From Borrelia sp. P9F1 (GTDB lineage Bacteria > Spirochaetota > Spirochaetia > Borreliales > Borreliaceae), in NCBI RefSeq assembly GCF_030436115.1, contig NZ_CP129414.1, forward strand, positions 1 through 64,000: DNA of 64,000 nucleotides, written 5' to 3'. Below the pieces are notes generated by a model. That model saw only the letters and a program-made list of their open reading frames with translations. It had not been told where the DNA came from and ran no database searches. Made by a program: the position numbers and the translations under genes. Of this stretch, positions 8,584 to 17,128 are shown piece by piece. The first letter of the stretch is position 1. Every line of letters starts with the position of its first letter.

Positions 8584-8941
8584 AAAAAGCTTCTCCTTTC
8601 TCTTGATATTTACCCTTATTTTAATATCTAGTTGCTCTTCAATAGCCTCCCTGCCACAAGAACCCGATGCCCCCGTAAATAATACACTCCAGAGCTTAAG
8701 CATATATGAAGCTCATCTATCAAGTTATGTCATGTATTTGCAAACATTTTTAGTTAAAACTAAAGAAAAATTTAAAGATAAAGACTACCCCTCATTTACT
8801 TTCTTCGATACAAATCTTTTACAAAAAACCCATACAATAAAAGCGGTAAAAGAAAACATACAACACTTAAAACATTACATAAGTATTATAAAACCAATTG
8901 TAAATACTATTTACAAAAAGTATAGTAAATTAAAAAAGTGA
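8576..8941 (+). CDS. lipoprotein following blyAB (121 aa)
   Basis: The start overlaps the end of blyB. MNKKSFSFLLIFTLILISSCSS is a lipoprotein signal with Cys20. The mature part is about 100 residues, helical, rich in Lys and Tyr at its end. In cp32 plasmids blyB is likewise followed by a conserved small lipoprotein, so this is probably part of the lysis cassette, perhaps spanin-like, although that role is inference. A terminator follows 30 bases after the stop. Confidence 0.7.
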   Translation: MNKKSFSFLLIFTLILISSCSSIASLPQEPDAPVNNTLQSLSIYEAHLSSYVMYLQTFLVKTKEKFKDKDYPSFTFFDTNLLQKTHTIKAVKENIQHLKHYISIIKPIVNTIYKKYSKLKK

Positions 8942-8970
8942 ATTTAAAAATCGTTACTTTCTTTCCTTTT

Positions 8971-9006
8971 TTAGAAAAAGGCCCCAGTGGGGCTTCCTTT
9001 TTCTAA
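8971..9006 (+). terminator. intrinsic terminator of the tail/lysis operon
   Basis: TTAGAAAAAGG (8971-8981) pairs with CCTTTTTCTAA (8996-9006), with an inner CCCC/GGGG stem and AGT loop. The right arm supplies the T-rich tail. It is symmetric and could also stop transcription from the other side. Confidence 0.8.
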
Positions 9007-9346
9007 AAAACTACTTAAACTAAACTATATTGATACTTGTCAAAAGTTTGCTAAGACTTGCCTCAATCAGGCTAGTCCTTATTAATTATTTTAAATAAAA
9101 ATTATCAGTACTATTTGATTCTCTTAATACAAGCTATTTACAGGTCTATTATATAGCAAAAACACAAGTTTGTAAAGTATTTTGCAAAAATTTTAAATTT
9201 AAATAAAGTATCTAGGCTCATAAAAATGATTAATAGGAGGTTTAATATTTTTATTTTATATTTGATAGAACAAGTATTTACTTTTCCAATAAATTGTACT
9301 ATTAATTATCTTGTAGCCAGAAATACTTATATTAGGAGTAAAGGAA
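9007..9346. other. AT-rich region before the partition genes, candidate origin region
   Basis: No gene seen in 340 bases. It contains an imperfect dyad (AAGACTTGCCT at about 9053-9063 against AGGCTAGTCCTT at 9069-9080) and long A/T runs around 9180-9210. A ribosome-binding-like AGGAGG occurs at 9236-9241 without a following open frame. Borrelia plasmid replication maps to the region around PF57/PF50/PF32, so an origin here is plausible, but no defining motif was identified. Confidence 0.35.
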
Positions 9347-10444
9347 ATGAAAAAGGATAAAACTAATAGATATCAATCCAATTTGGTGGTGCTGGTATCA
9401 ACGCTTAGTTTCATGAATTTGAGGTTCGATAAATATACACAGAATAATATTCTGTATTTTTTCAATGGAAATCTTAAAAGAAATAACCAAAAGACAATTA
9501 AAATGAAAACGTTGCAAAATTATCTATACAAGCTTCAGAAAAAATTTAAAGTCACTACTAATTACTGTAAACACCTGGGAAAGAAATGTGGAAGCGAGGT
9601 TTACTATACTCTTCAATATTCTAAGAAGGAATGCTATTTTAAGATAAACTCCTACTTTAAAAACCTTGAAAGAGAAAAAGTTAAAAAATTTAAGGAAAGA
9701 GTTGAGATTTACGAAAAAGAAAATGGGAGTCCAAAATGGGAGTGTATTAATAATATAAATAATAATAAAGAGGAAGATGCATTGAAGAAATACATAAACA
9801 AATGCAAATTTAAAACAGAGCTTCCTTTATTCATATTAAATTTAAGAATAAACAAAACTCTAAAGATAGAATATATGAAAGAAATCAAGAGAAATGAAAG
9901 GAGCATATGTCTACTGAACAGAGAATCACTAGGCGATTTAAAGAAAGCAATCAAAGAAAATGGAAATACCGCAAGATGTATAACAGAATTTTTAAAGAGA
10001 AGAGGTTTCTTTAGTAGGAAAAAGCATAATGTGTTAACACAAAAAGAAAAAAGAGAAAACCTGAGAGAAACACTGAAAAATATAGAAACCGAATTACTTA
10101 GTGAAAAGAGTTACAACAAAGGACATATAAGAGAAGAAATTGAGAAGATATACGAGACGTATAAAGACAAACCCCATTTCATACTAGAAAAAGACAAATA
10201 TAAAGATTTAGAAAAAATAATAAGCAGGATTAAAAGTAAAACCCCAATTTGCGCACAACAAGAAAGTCCAGATGATATCAAAAATAATATTTTTAGTATA
10301 CTATTAGAACAGCTAAAACATAAGGTGGGTATTGATGTATTAATACCTGCCCTAAAAAGGCTTATTAACTCTAAAGTTGAATTAAAGTATAGCAAAATGA
10401 TGGATAATTCGTATTATTACGAATTGCTAGAAATGATACAATAG
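9347..10444 (+). CDS. plasmid maintenance/replication protein, PF57/62 family (365 aa)
   Basis: ATG 9347 follows AGGAGTAAAGG. It is a basic, Lys- and Asn-rich protein with repeated short motifs near the start: NRYQSNLVVLVSTLSFMN and KTLQNYLYKLQKKFKVT, then the YYTL-YSKKECY-KIN segment. These are hallmarks of the Borrelia PF57/62 family, needed for autonomous plasmid replication. It is the first gene of the PF57-PF50-PF32-PF49 set. The central part (about 120-300) is helical and charged. Length is normal for the family, with no frameshift. Confidence 0.85.
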   Translation: MKKDKTNRYQSNLVVLVSTLSFMNLRFDKYTQNNILYFFNGNLKRNNQKTIKMKTLQNYLYKLQKKFKVTTNYCKHLGKKCGSEVYYTLQYSKKECYFKINSYFKNLEREKVKKFKERVEIYEKENGSPKWECINNINNNKEEDALKKYINKCKFKTELPLFILNLRINKTLKIEYMKEIKRNERSICLLNRESLGDLKKAIKENGNTARCITEFLKRRGFFSRKKHNVLTQKEKRENLRETLKNIETELLSEKSYNKGHIREEIEKIYETYKDKPHFILEKDKYKDLEKIISRIKSKTPICAQQESPDDIKNNIFSILLEQLKHKVGIDVLIPALKRLINSKVELKYSKMMDNSYYYELLEMIQ

Positions 10445-10484
10445 GGAGGTAATAAAAGCTATTAACTACTGAGGAAAAGAAAGT

Positions 10485-11057
10485 ATGACAGCTTTATTGG
10501 AATTATTAAAGCAGAAGAAAAAGGAGCTAAAATTAAACAAATTAAACAAGGAGAAGGGGAAGAGGAATGTTTTTTCAAAAATAGAAGAAAATAATGGGCG
10601 TAAGATATATCACACCAAGATATTTAACGATTTTTATGCATTTGGAATAAGCAAGAACGAACCAACCAAGTTTTTCATATCTTTAAGAGGAATTTTTAAC
10701 ATAGAACACATAAGCATGTTTCATCTCTTTTCCATAAGAGAAGGAGATGCTTTCCTAGGTATTTATTACGGCATCAAAAAATTAGACAAAGCATTTTTAG
10801 TAAAAAATTTTAATAAAAAGGAGACTTACACTTTAAGAAAGTGTGAGTACATAGAGTTTAGATTCAAAAAAGGCGGAGTTTTTTGTTATTTAAGTGGTCT
10901 ACATTATTTACTAAAGGCAGACAAAATTGAGAGTTCTTATTATCAAACTTTACTAAGCATAATTTTGGGACTAGAAAGGGAACTTTATGCATTTTACAGT
11001 AAGGCATTACCCGAAGGAGGTATTATTCCAAAATGGATACAAAGAAGACAAAAGTAA
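10485..11057 (+). CDS. plasmid maintenance protein, PF50 family, DUF226 (190 aa)
   Basis: It lies 40 bases after PF57/62, with GAGGAAAAG before ATG 10485. After a Lys-rich start it has RKIYHTKIFNDFYAFG and KFFISLRGIFN, and in the middle the FRFKKGGVFCYLSGL segment, all typical of Borrelia DUF226/PF50 proteins. PF50 together with PF57/62 and PF32 confers replication and stability on linear and circular Borrelia plasmids. Its 3' end overlaps the parA gene by 25 bases, so the two are translationally coupled. Confidence 0.85.
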   Translation: MTALLELLKQKKKELKLNKLNKEKGKRNVFSKIEENNGRKIYHTKIFNDFYAFGISKNEPTKFFISLRGIFNIEHISMFHLFSIREGDAFLGIYYGIKKLDKAFLVKNFNKKETYTLRKCEYIEFRFKKGGVFCYLSGLHYLLKADKIESSYYQTLLSIILGLERELYAFYSKALPEGGIIPKWIQRRQK

Positions 11058-11782
11058 TCACGGTAGCATCAATTAAAGGGGGTGTTGGTAAGAGTACTAC
11101 TAGTTTGATATTTGCAACCCTTCTAGCGCAGGAACATAAAGTTTTAATTATAGACATAGACACTCAAGCATCAACGACAAGTTATTATTTTAAGGTAATA
11201 AAAGAAAGGGAAATAGATTTGTTTAATAAGAATATATATGAAGTTTTAATATCAAATTTGCATATTGATAATGCTATTGTAAATGTCAATTCAAATTTGG
11301 ATTTAATACCTAGTTATTTAACATTGCATAAATTTAACTCAGAGGCAATTCCTTATAAGGAATTTAGACTTAAGGAACAATTGAAGTTATTAGGCTTTAA
11401 TTATGACTATGTTATTCTTGATACAAACCCTAGCCTAGATTTTACTTTAACCAATGCTTTAGTATGCAGTGATTATATAATAGTGCCAATCACAGCGGAA
11501 AAATGGGCCGTGGAGAGCCTAGATTTATTTAATTTCTTCATAGAGAAGTTACTTATCAAAGCTCCGATTTACCTGATTAATACCAAGTTTAAAAAGAATA
11601 ATACACACAAAGAGTTGTTAAACCTTTTAAAGGAGAATGAAAATTTTTTAGGTACAATATCTGAGAGGGAAGATTTAAATAGGAAGATAGCCAAAAATGA
11701 TATTTTTGATTTAGGTAAAGATTACATAAAGGAGTACCAAGAAACACTTCTAACTTTAATGAAAAAAATAAAGGCAAGTTAA
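11033..11782 (+). CDS. parA: ParA-family plasmid partition ATPase, PF32 (249 aa)
   Basis: The protein begins with a strand and the deviant Walker A motif KGGVGKST (residues 15-22), followed by LIIDIDTQAS (Walker A prime) and VILDTNPSLDF (Walker B). This is the ParA/MinD-type ATPase that moves plasmid copies apart. In Borrelia, PF32 sequence defines plasmid compatibility, so it is the best gene for typing this plasmid. It starts inside the PF50 gene with GAAGGAGG in front. It is followed by an exact inverted repeat, a candidate partition site, and by PF49. Confidence 0.92.
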   Translation: MDTKKTKVITVASIKGGVGKSTTSLIFATLLAQEHKVLIIDIDTQASTTSYYFKVIKEREIDLFNKNIYEVLISNLHIDNAIVNVNSNLDLIPSYLTLHKFNSEAIPYKEFRLKEQLKLLGFNYDYVILDTNPSLDFTLTNALVCSDYIIVPITAEKWAVESLDLFNFFIEKLLIKAPIYLINTKFKKNNTHKELLNLLKENENFLGTISEREDLNRKIAKNDIFDLGKDYIKEYQETLLTLMKKIKAS

Positions 11783-11800
11783 GACGAGATCGAGATGTAG

Positions 11801-11821
11801 CACGTACACTTAGTGTACGTG
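11801..11821. promoter_or_regulatory. candidate partition site or operator between PF32 and PF49
   Basis: CACGTACAC (11801-11809) and GTGTACGTG (11813-11821) form an exact 9-bp dyad with a TTA spacer. It has a higher G+C content than its surroundings and lies 21 bases before the PF49 start. ParB-type proteins bind dyads of this type, so parS or an autoregulatory operator is likely. Only one copy was found in the window. Confidence 0.6.
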
Positions 11822-11841
11822 GATAGAAAAGGAGGTCTATA

Positions 11842-12387
11842 ATGGATATAGAGGTTAATAAGAGGAATTTAACTAGGGAATTTACAAGAGAAGAACAGGT
11901 ACTTATTCATTATAATAAACTGAAAGAGAAGCTAAAAATTAATTTTCAGAAGGAAATTTTTTGTAAACTAGAAGCAATGAAGGTACTAAAGGAGATTAAA
12001 GATAATGAGTATTACAAGCTTGACAATTATGTTCATTTTGATGATTTTGCTAAAGATTATAGGCTTGCAAGGACTCAAACCTATAAATATTTAAAAATAG
12101 CAACTGCTATTGAGGAGGGTATTGTTGAGGAGAAGTATGTTGTGAATAATGGGATTAATGGAACTATGTTTTTATTAAGGGATAAGGAAGGACAGAAAAT
12201 AAAGAAATCCAAGCAAAATCCCTTAAGGCCTTTAAGATTTCAACTTAAATGCCCCAAAGCATATGCATATTATAAGCAGAAGACTAAGTTTACAAGCTTT
12301 CTTCTTGAGAAAATCTTTTCAGAAGATAAAGAGCTTTTAACAAAAATTGAAAATGAGTATGCGATTTTAAAGAAGAAAAGAAAATAG
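11842..12387 (+). CDS. plasmid partition protein, PF49 family (181 aa)
   Basis: AAAGGAGG precedes ATG 11842. The middle contains YVHFDDFAKDYRLARTQTYKYLKIA, listed here as FDDFAKDY and ARTQTYKYLKIA, a helix-turn-helix-like segment found in Borrelia PF49 proteins. PF49 is the usual fourth member of the partition set and probably acts as the DNA-binding (ParB-like) partner of PF32. The gene follows the dyad at 11801. The C-terminal third is basic. Length is normal. Confidence 0.85.
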   Translation: MDIEVNKRNLTREFTREEQVLIHYNKLKEKLKINFQKEIFCKLEAMKVLKEIKDNEYYKLDNYVHFDDFAKDYRLARTQTYKYLKIATAIEEGIVEEKYVVNNGINGTMFLLRDKEGQKIKKSKQNPLRPLRFQLKCPKAYAYYKQKTKFTSFLLEKIFSEDKELLTKIENEYAILKKKRK

Positions 12388-12423
12388 AGAGAAATGAGGT
12401 AAAAAAAAGAGGAGATTGGAACT

Positions 12424-12472
12424 CTTTTTAATAGGTTTTGCAACCGGAGCCTTTGTAAAACCCATTAAAAAG
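12424..12472 (+). terminator. long hairpin after PF49, probable terminator
   Basis: The left arm 12424-12444 and right arm 12452-12472 pair over 21 bases with three mismatches. It lies 37 bases after the PF49 stop. The right side ends in A-rich rather than T-rich sequence, so it would work better on the opposite strand; the assignment is tentative. Confidence 0.4.
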
Positions 12473-12765
12473 AAATCTTTCCAAAAATTCATCAGTAGGA
12501 ATAAAATCAGTATATTAGTTTAGGTAGTATATAGTTGTTATGAGTTGTTTATATTTCTTTTTAACTTTTTTTAAAAAAACTGAAAATTTGTTGCAAAATA
12601 TTAAAAGGTGTTGTATATTGTAGTAAGTACGGATTGACATGCAATGTGTCACTCTTAATATAAGGACCTATTACCTTAAGGGGTTTATTAGGGGCTTTGG
12701 TGGCTGAGTTTCTAATAAACCCTTTAGTTTTAAGCGAGTAGCAATATTTTTTTCATAAATTCTCT

Positions 12766-12790
12766 TTAGGAGAGCCGGAGGCTCTCCTAA
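12766..12790. repeat. exact 11-bp inverted repeat with 3-base loop
   Basis: TTAGGAGAGCC and GGCTCTCCTAA flank GGA. It is much richer in G+C than the region. There is no T-run after it. Confidence 0.7.
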
Positions 12791-13082
12791 CTTAGTTCTT
12801 TTGGATTGATGTTTAAGCATTGACGTTTCTTTAAAAGTATTTAAATATCTTTATGTATTACCTTTTATTTTAAGTTTTAGATTATCAAATATTGGTCAAT
12901 TTTGTATTTTATTTCAGCACAAAAATTGAGTAGTGCAATTTAAGCATCAATTTACGCTACAGAATGAGAGACAGGGACAATAATAATCATTTTAACAATA
13001 TAAACGTTTTAATTTGACATTATTCTAATAATATCTTAAAGTTATAACTACTAGATTTTAAGGTAGATTAATAGCTAGCGGG

Positions 13083-13298
13083 GTGGGGGTTGTTACATTG
13101 TACATAAGAAGCCTAATATCTTTATGTTTGATTTTGTTATTAATATATTTGTCTTACAGAGTGCTAGTTTACGTTAAAAATCAGTTATCTAGAGTCAAGG
13201 AAAAGCTTAAATGTAGTTCTGTGAGCAGGAGTGAGAAGAGGAGAGCTTTGGATAATTTTGACGCTTATTTAAAACGTATGCAACAAAAAAATGAGTAG
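13083..13298 (+). CDS. small membrane protein (about 66-71 aa)
   Basis: The frame can start at GTG 13083 or at TTG 13098; the G-rich GGTGGGGG at 13082-13089 would serve as ribosome binding site only for the TTG. One hydrophobic segment (residues 10-30 of the longer form, LISLCLILLLIYLSYRVLVYV) is followed by a basic, helical cytoplasmic tail. It lies just before the terminase genes on the same strand but with a 270-base gap. Function unknown. Confidence 0.55.
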   Translation: MGVVTLYIRSLISLCLILLLIYLSYRVLVYVKNQLSRVKEKLKCSSVSRSEKRRALDNFDAYLKRMQQKNE

Positions 13299-13531
13299 CT
13301 GTGTTTTGCATTTACGAAGATCAAGTAGAGAAATTTATGATTGGTATCTGTATTTTTTGTAAACACTAGTTTTTCATTTTAATGTCTTAAATTTAATGAT
13401 TGTGTATTTTGTTTTCTTCTATTCCAATATAATTGGGAACAAAGCCTTACAGAGCAAGTTTAGTTGTAGGTAATTAAGATATGATTTTAATGAATTTTGA
13501 GTTGTGATCATGTTTTTGTAGATTTTAGATC

Positions 13532-13560
13532 TTGTATTTTTGCACTAATTTGTTTATAAT
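13532..13560 (+). promoter_or_regulatory. sigma70-type promoter of the terminase genes, probably leaderless
   Basis: TTGTAT (13532-13537) and TATAAT (13555-13560) are separated by 17 bases. The start codon ATG lies at 13569, only 8 bases after the -10 box, so transcription would start at or within a base or two of the ATG. No Shine-Dalgarno is present. Confidence 0.6.
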
Positions 13561-13568
13561 TTAACAAA

Positions 13569-14210
13569 ATGATATTTAAAAATGGAGAAGAGAAGTATAA
13601 TATTTTGTTCAGGTCAAATTTAACCGTACCTGATATTGCAAAAGTTTTAGAAGTTAGTGAGTCTTCTGTCTTGGAGGCCAGGTTAAGGTTTGTGGGTGAT
13701 GAGCCGCTTGTGTCTGAGTTAAATGACAATGTTGAGAGGTGCAGCACTCTTTCTTTGAATAAGTCTGAACTTAACAATGATAATTTAGAGAATGAGAATG
13801 ATCTAGACAGTCTTACCAAAAATGCCGTTTGTGAGGCGTATAAACTTGAAGAAGAAAGAGATAGTTTTTATAAATTTTTTTATAAAATTGCAAATTCGTA
13901 TATCAATTCTTATTTTAAGTACAAAGAAATTAAATTGGGTTCTACTTTTAAAAAGCTTGTAAGCCTTAATGATCAAATTTTAAATTTAGAAAGAGAAATA
14001 GAGATAAATGGAAGAGAACAGAAGGGTATATGTAACGTAAATGAATCAGATTTATGTAGAAAACTTAAGTTAGAACTAAAAACTAAAATTTATAAAAGAA
14101 ATCGAATTGCTAAAAGTCTTATTTTAGATGACATGAAGGAAGATTATGATTGCCTAGTCAAGCTTAAGAAAGTTTTTAAATCCAGAGATTTAAAGCTGAG
14201 GGAGACTTGA
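13569..14210 (+). CDS. putative small terminase subunit (213 aa)
   Basis: Residues 18-40 (LTVPDIAKVLEVSESSVLEARL, here in parts TVPDIAKVLEV and SESSVLEARL) form a helix-turn-helix as in small terminase subunits that recognise packaging DNA. The rest is a long charged helical region suited to ring assembly. It lies directly upstream of the large terminase and overlaps it by 4 bases. From memory the equivalent lp54 gene is BBA30 and the Borrelia family may be DUF603. The predicted mRNA is leaderless. Confidence 0.6.
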   Translation: MIFKNGEEKYNILFRSNLTVPDIAKVLEVSESSVLEARLRFVGDEPLVSELNDNVERCSTLSLNKSELNNDNLENENDLDSLTKNAVCEAYKLEEERDSFYKFFYKIANSYINSYFKYKEIKLGSTFKKLVSLNDQILNLEREIEINGREQKGICNVNESDLCRKLKLELKTKIYKRNRIAKSLILDDMKEDYDCLVKLKKVFKSRDLKLRET

Positions 14211-15559
14211 AGTTAAATAATTTATTAGTTTTTGTTAAACTACAGAAAAAATTTAAACAAAAATTCAATATTGATATTTCTAAATTTTTAAGAAACAAGG
14301 ATGATGAAGTTGATTTTAGTTTATTTGAAGAACAATACTTGACTAATAAGCAGAAGGCAGTTTTGAATGACATAAATCAAAACTTTTTTTCTAAATTAAT
14401 TTTCAATGGTGGGATATCTAGTGGGAAGACATTTCTAGCATCATATTTGCTTATTAAGTTTTTAATTCAAAACAAAACTCGTTATAAGAGGGATACTAAT
14501 AATTTTATTGTAGGAAGTTCAATAAACTCACTGCTTACCAATACACTTAAACAAATAGAGAAAATATGTGGGCTTTTAAATGTAGAATACATTCTTAAAA
14601 CATCCAGAACAGTTTCATGTAGTATTGCGGGTATAACACTTAATGTTTATGGAGGGAAGAACAGTGATGCTTTTTCAAAGATTAGGGGTGGAAATTCTGG
14701 TTTAGTGTATGTTAATGAGGCAACTTTATTGCATAAAGAGACCTTACTAGAGGTAATGAAGCGACTCAGAGCCGAGCCGGCTATTATTATTTTTGACACC
14801 AATCCCGACCATCCAGCACATTTTTTCAAGACAGATTATGTTGATAGAGTGGATGTATATAGGACATATAATTTTAGTATTTATGATAATCCTTTAAATA
14901 CTATCAGTTTTGTTGAAACACAGGAAATGATTTACAAAAATCTGGCTGCCTACAAGGCACGTGTACTACTTGGTGAGTGGACTGTAAGTACGGATACTTG
15001 TTTTAATGAGGTCATTTTAAATGAGGATTACATGTTTAAAAGTCCAATAATGTATGTTGATCCTGCTTTTTCCATGGGCAAGGATAATACTGCCATTTGT
15101 GTACTTGAAAGAGTAGGCTGTCAATATTACACATACATTTATCAGGATAGAAAGCCAATAACGGAAAGCCATGTGCTTAATGCAATTGGTGTACTGGCTA
15201 AGAATTTTAATATTAATACTCTCTATATTGAAGACCGAGACAATACTTGCGGTCATGGATTTTTAACTAAAATCATGGTTTCTATCCGCAATGGAATGGA
15301 TCATTACTTTAAGATAGCTGCCATCAGGCCTACAAGTAATAAGTTTGCAAGAATATGTACTCTAATTCCACTTTTTAATGCTGGCAGGATAGAATTTTTG
15401 CAAATTACGGACAAGAGTGTTATTAATGACATTTACTCCTATAGTGGTGATTCCAGATCTAGGGATGATTGTCTTGACGCCCTAAGTGCTTCTTATCTCC
15501 TCCTAAATCTCGAGCACCAAGATAGGCTTAGGCACTTTACCAGAATTAAATACATCTAA
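14207..15559 (+). CDS. phage terminase large subunit (450 aa)
   Basis: TTG 14207 overlaps the previous stop. The packaging ATPase motifs are all present: Walker A GGISSGKT (68-75), Walker B LVYVNEAT (166-173), and a coupling region around FDTNPDHP (196-203). The nuclease domain carries YVDPAFSMGKDN (Asp285), YIEDRD (Glu342, Asp343) and RDDCLDALSA (Asp420, 421, 424), the expected metal-binding acidic residues. It cuts and pumps DNA into the prohead. No inactivating change is seen. It ends at a terminator and is followed by 17.7 kb of non-phage genes before the portal gene. Confidence 0.93.
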   Translation: MKLNNLLVFVKLQKKFKQKFNIDISKFLRNKDDEVDFSLFEEQYLTNKQKAVLNDINQNFFSKLIFNGGISSGKTFLASYLLIKFLIQNKTRYKRDTNNFIVGSSINSLLTNTLKQIEKICGLLNVEYILKTSRTVSCSIAGITLNVYGGKNSDAFSKIRGGNSGLVYVNEATLLHKETLLEVMKRLRAEPAIIIFDTNPDHPAHFFKTDYVDRVDVYRTYNFSIYDNPLNTISFVETQEMIYKNLAAYKARVLLGEWTVSTDTCFNEVILNEDYMFKSPIMYVDPAFSMGKDNTAICVLERVGCQYYTYIYQDRKPITESHVLNAIGVLAKNFNINTLYIEDRDNTCGHGFLTKIMVSIRNGMDHYFKIAAIRPTSNKFARICTLIPLFNAGRIEFLQITDKSVINDIYSYSGDSRSRDDCLDALSASYLLLNLEHQDRLRHFTRIKYI

Positions 15560-15612
15560 AGCGAGTGCGAAATCTTGCAAGTTGACCTATCCAAAGCCCG
15601 CTAGTAGAAGTT

Positions 15613-15645
15613 AAAGCTACAGTTTAGCGTTAAGACTGTAGCTTT
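15613..15645 (+). terminator. intrinsic terminator after terminase
   Basis: AAAGCTACAGT (15613-15623) pairs with ACTGTAGCTTT (15635-15645), and the tail is T-rich. It lies 53 bases after the terminase stop. Confidence 0.8.
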
Positions 15646-16005
15646 TGTAATTCTTCGAGTGCATTCGTAATGAAGGAGTCATCTTAAATGTACTCTCAGA
15701 CGTTAAATGTACTCTTAACTCAAGGATAGTCCAACTTTTTTATTATTCATACATTTTAAATAAAAATGAATATTTAATTTTAAAAATTTATTTTTATTTA
15801 CGCATTTAAATGGCAAAAGATACAGTATGTTCTAACTTATTGATACTAAGAAAGATAGAATGGTTGACAAGCATTAAAAGTTGATAAAGTTTTGTATTGA
15901 TCCGAATAGAAAGACTGGTAAAACAGCATCAAAGAGGCCCCTTGGGAGCCTCTGGTTGAGTATTTAGTCGAGTATTTATATCTTTTAAATAAAAACATAT
16001 TTTAA

Positions 16006-16197
16006 ATATATTCGCTAACACAAGATCTGAATACAGTCTCTAGGTTAGTTCAAACGGCAAATGCACAAAACCCTCAGATGAGCCCAGACCCCACCCATGA
16101 GAATCAAAGCTCATCAACGAATATGTACCTGCGTCCTACAACAGCCCCGTCTGTCAAGCTACAAAAACAACAGAAGGGACGGCGATTTAAAAGATAA
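16006..16197 (+). pseudogene. C-terminal remnant of an unknown protein just after terminase
   Basis: A 63-codon open frame starts after a stop at 16003 and ends at TAA 16195. It has no start codon with a ribosome binding site but reads like real protein: LTQDLNTVSRLVQTANAQ, then NPQMSPDPTHENQSSS and a basic end QQKGRRFKR. Composition (Gln, Ser, Pro, Thr) differs from chance translation of AT-rich DNA. It is probably the tail end of a phage gene, such as a former portal or head protein that followed terminase, cut off when the lipoprotein island was inserted. The family is not recognised. Confidence 0.45.
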
Positions 16198-16369
16198 CAT
16201 TTCATAATAAACCCATGCTGAAACTGTATCTCAATTTAAGAGATATAAAAGTCGTTAGCTTAAATTTTTAAGATGTTGATTAATTTTAAAGTAGATGCCT
16301 TCATTAAACTCAAATTTGCAAGATTCTTGTTTGTACTTAAAAACAAAAAAGTATTTTTATTTAAAAAAA

Positions 16370-16390
16370 AGGTACACTATCAGTGTACCT
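16370..16390 (-). terminator. terminator of the minus-strand lipoprotein gene
   Basis: AGGTACACT (16370-16378) and AGTGTACCT (16382-16390) are exact complements with an ATC loop. Read on the minus strand the hairpin is followed by a run of eight T. It lies 54 bases past the stop at 16444. Confidence 0.85.
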
Positions 16391-16443
16391 AAATCTAAAA
16401 GACTGCATAAATGCCTTAAGATGTATTACTAAACTAGCAAAGC

Positions 16444-16803
16444 CTATGATGCCTTAGCTGGTGCTGTTGCAGACGCCTTGAGTTTTTCAATTACATCAGC
16501 AAAGCTACCCGTACCAGTTTCTGCTAATTTAAGTTCCTTAATCCCTTCCTTAAACTTCTTCTCCCCATCAGTGTCCTTAGCTTCAATCTTTAAAGTCATA
16601 GCTTTCAAGAAAGCGTCCTTGTTTGTTAAAGCGTTAAGCACACCATTAATCCCAGCATCAGTGTACACTTTGCCCTCAACAGCATGTTTTGTAGTAAGGT
16701 AAGTCTTAATCTGATCTGTAGTTGCTTTAGCAGTTGAGTTGTAATCGTGACTGCAAGCTAAAGCGAGCAAAGCCAACAAAGTTGTTAAAATAATTTTTTT
16801 CAT
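16444..16803 (-). CDS. small lipoprotein (119 aa), minus strand
   Basis: The start is set at the ATG complementary to 16801-16803 because AAAGGAGA stands just before it; an upstream in-frame ATG gives a non-signal N-terminus. MKKIILTTLLALLALACSHD is a lipoprotein signal with Cys17. The mature part is Ala-, Lys- and Thr-rich with a helical C-terminus (FADVIEKLKASATAPAKAS). It is one of only three clear minus-strand genes in the window and has its own terminator. No family recognised. Confidence 0.75.
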   Translation of the reverse strand: MKKIILTTLLALLALACSHDYNSTAKATTDQIKTYLTTKHAVEGKVYTDAGINGVLNALTNKDAFLKAMTLKIEAKDTDGEKKFKEGIKELKLAETGTGSFADVIEKLKASATAPAKAS

Positions 16804-17128
16804 TAAACATTCTCCTTTCATCGCATCCCCTGGGTTCACTACACCCCTCTAGATACAACAATTTACTTAGTTTTCATACATGATAGCAAGTTTATTTAAA
16901 AAGAGCAATTATATTTTAATTTTTTTAAATAGTTTATCTAGTGCAGTGAGTTAATGAGTTTAATATTTAATCAAAAACTTAGCAAAATTAACAATAAGAG
17001 GGAATAAGCGACACTGCTCTTTATTTTTCACTAATCCAAATAACAGAAAAGAGGAGCTTTAAGTAACAACCCCTTTTCTATTATTTTGTAAACACTTTAA
17101 TAATTTATAATAGTTATCTCTTGCTTTT

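Larger units (their letters stand above)
12388..13082. other. 695-bp noncoding region with three strong hairpins
   Basis: No gene seen. Three hairpins stand in a row: 12424-12472 (21-bp arms, three mismatches), 12677-12726 (15-bp arms, one mismatch) and 12766-12790 (11-bp arms TTAGGAGAGCC/GGCTCTCCTAA, exact, loop GGA). The first directly follows PF49 and may terminate the operon. The others have no T-run and may be protein- or RNA-structure elements. The region lies between the partition genes and terminase, where a packaging site would be expected in a cp32-like phage. Confidence 0.55.
15646..16443. other. 800-bp intergenic region with one gene fragment
   Basis: Apart from the coding-like fragment at 16006-16197 and the terminator at 16370-16390, it holds a hairpin at about 15933-15953 (AGAGGC/GCCTCT) and a direct repeat TTAAATGTACTCT (near 15684 and 15703). 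This region is the left junction of the lipoprotein island. Confidence 0.45.

Noticed and set aside
9236..9300. AGGAGG followed by a possible small gene before PF57/62
   Set aside because: No ATG, GTG or TTG at proper distance opens a convincing frame.
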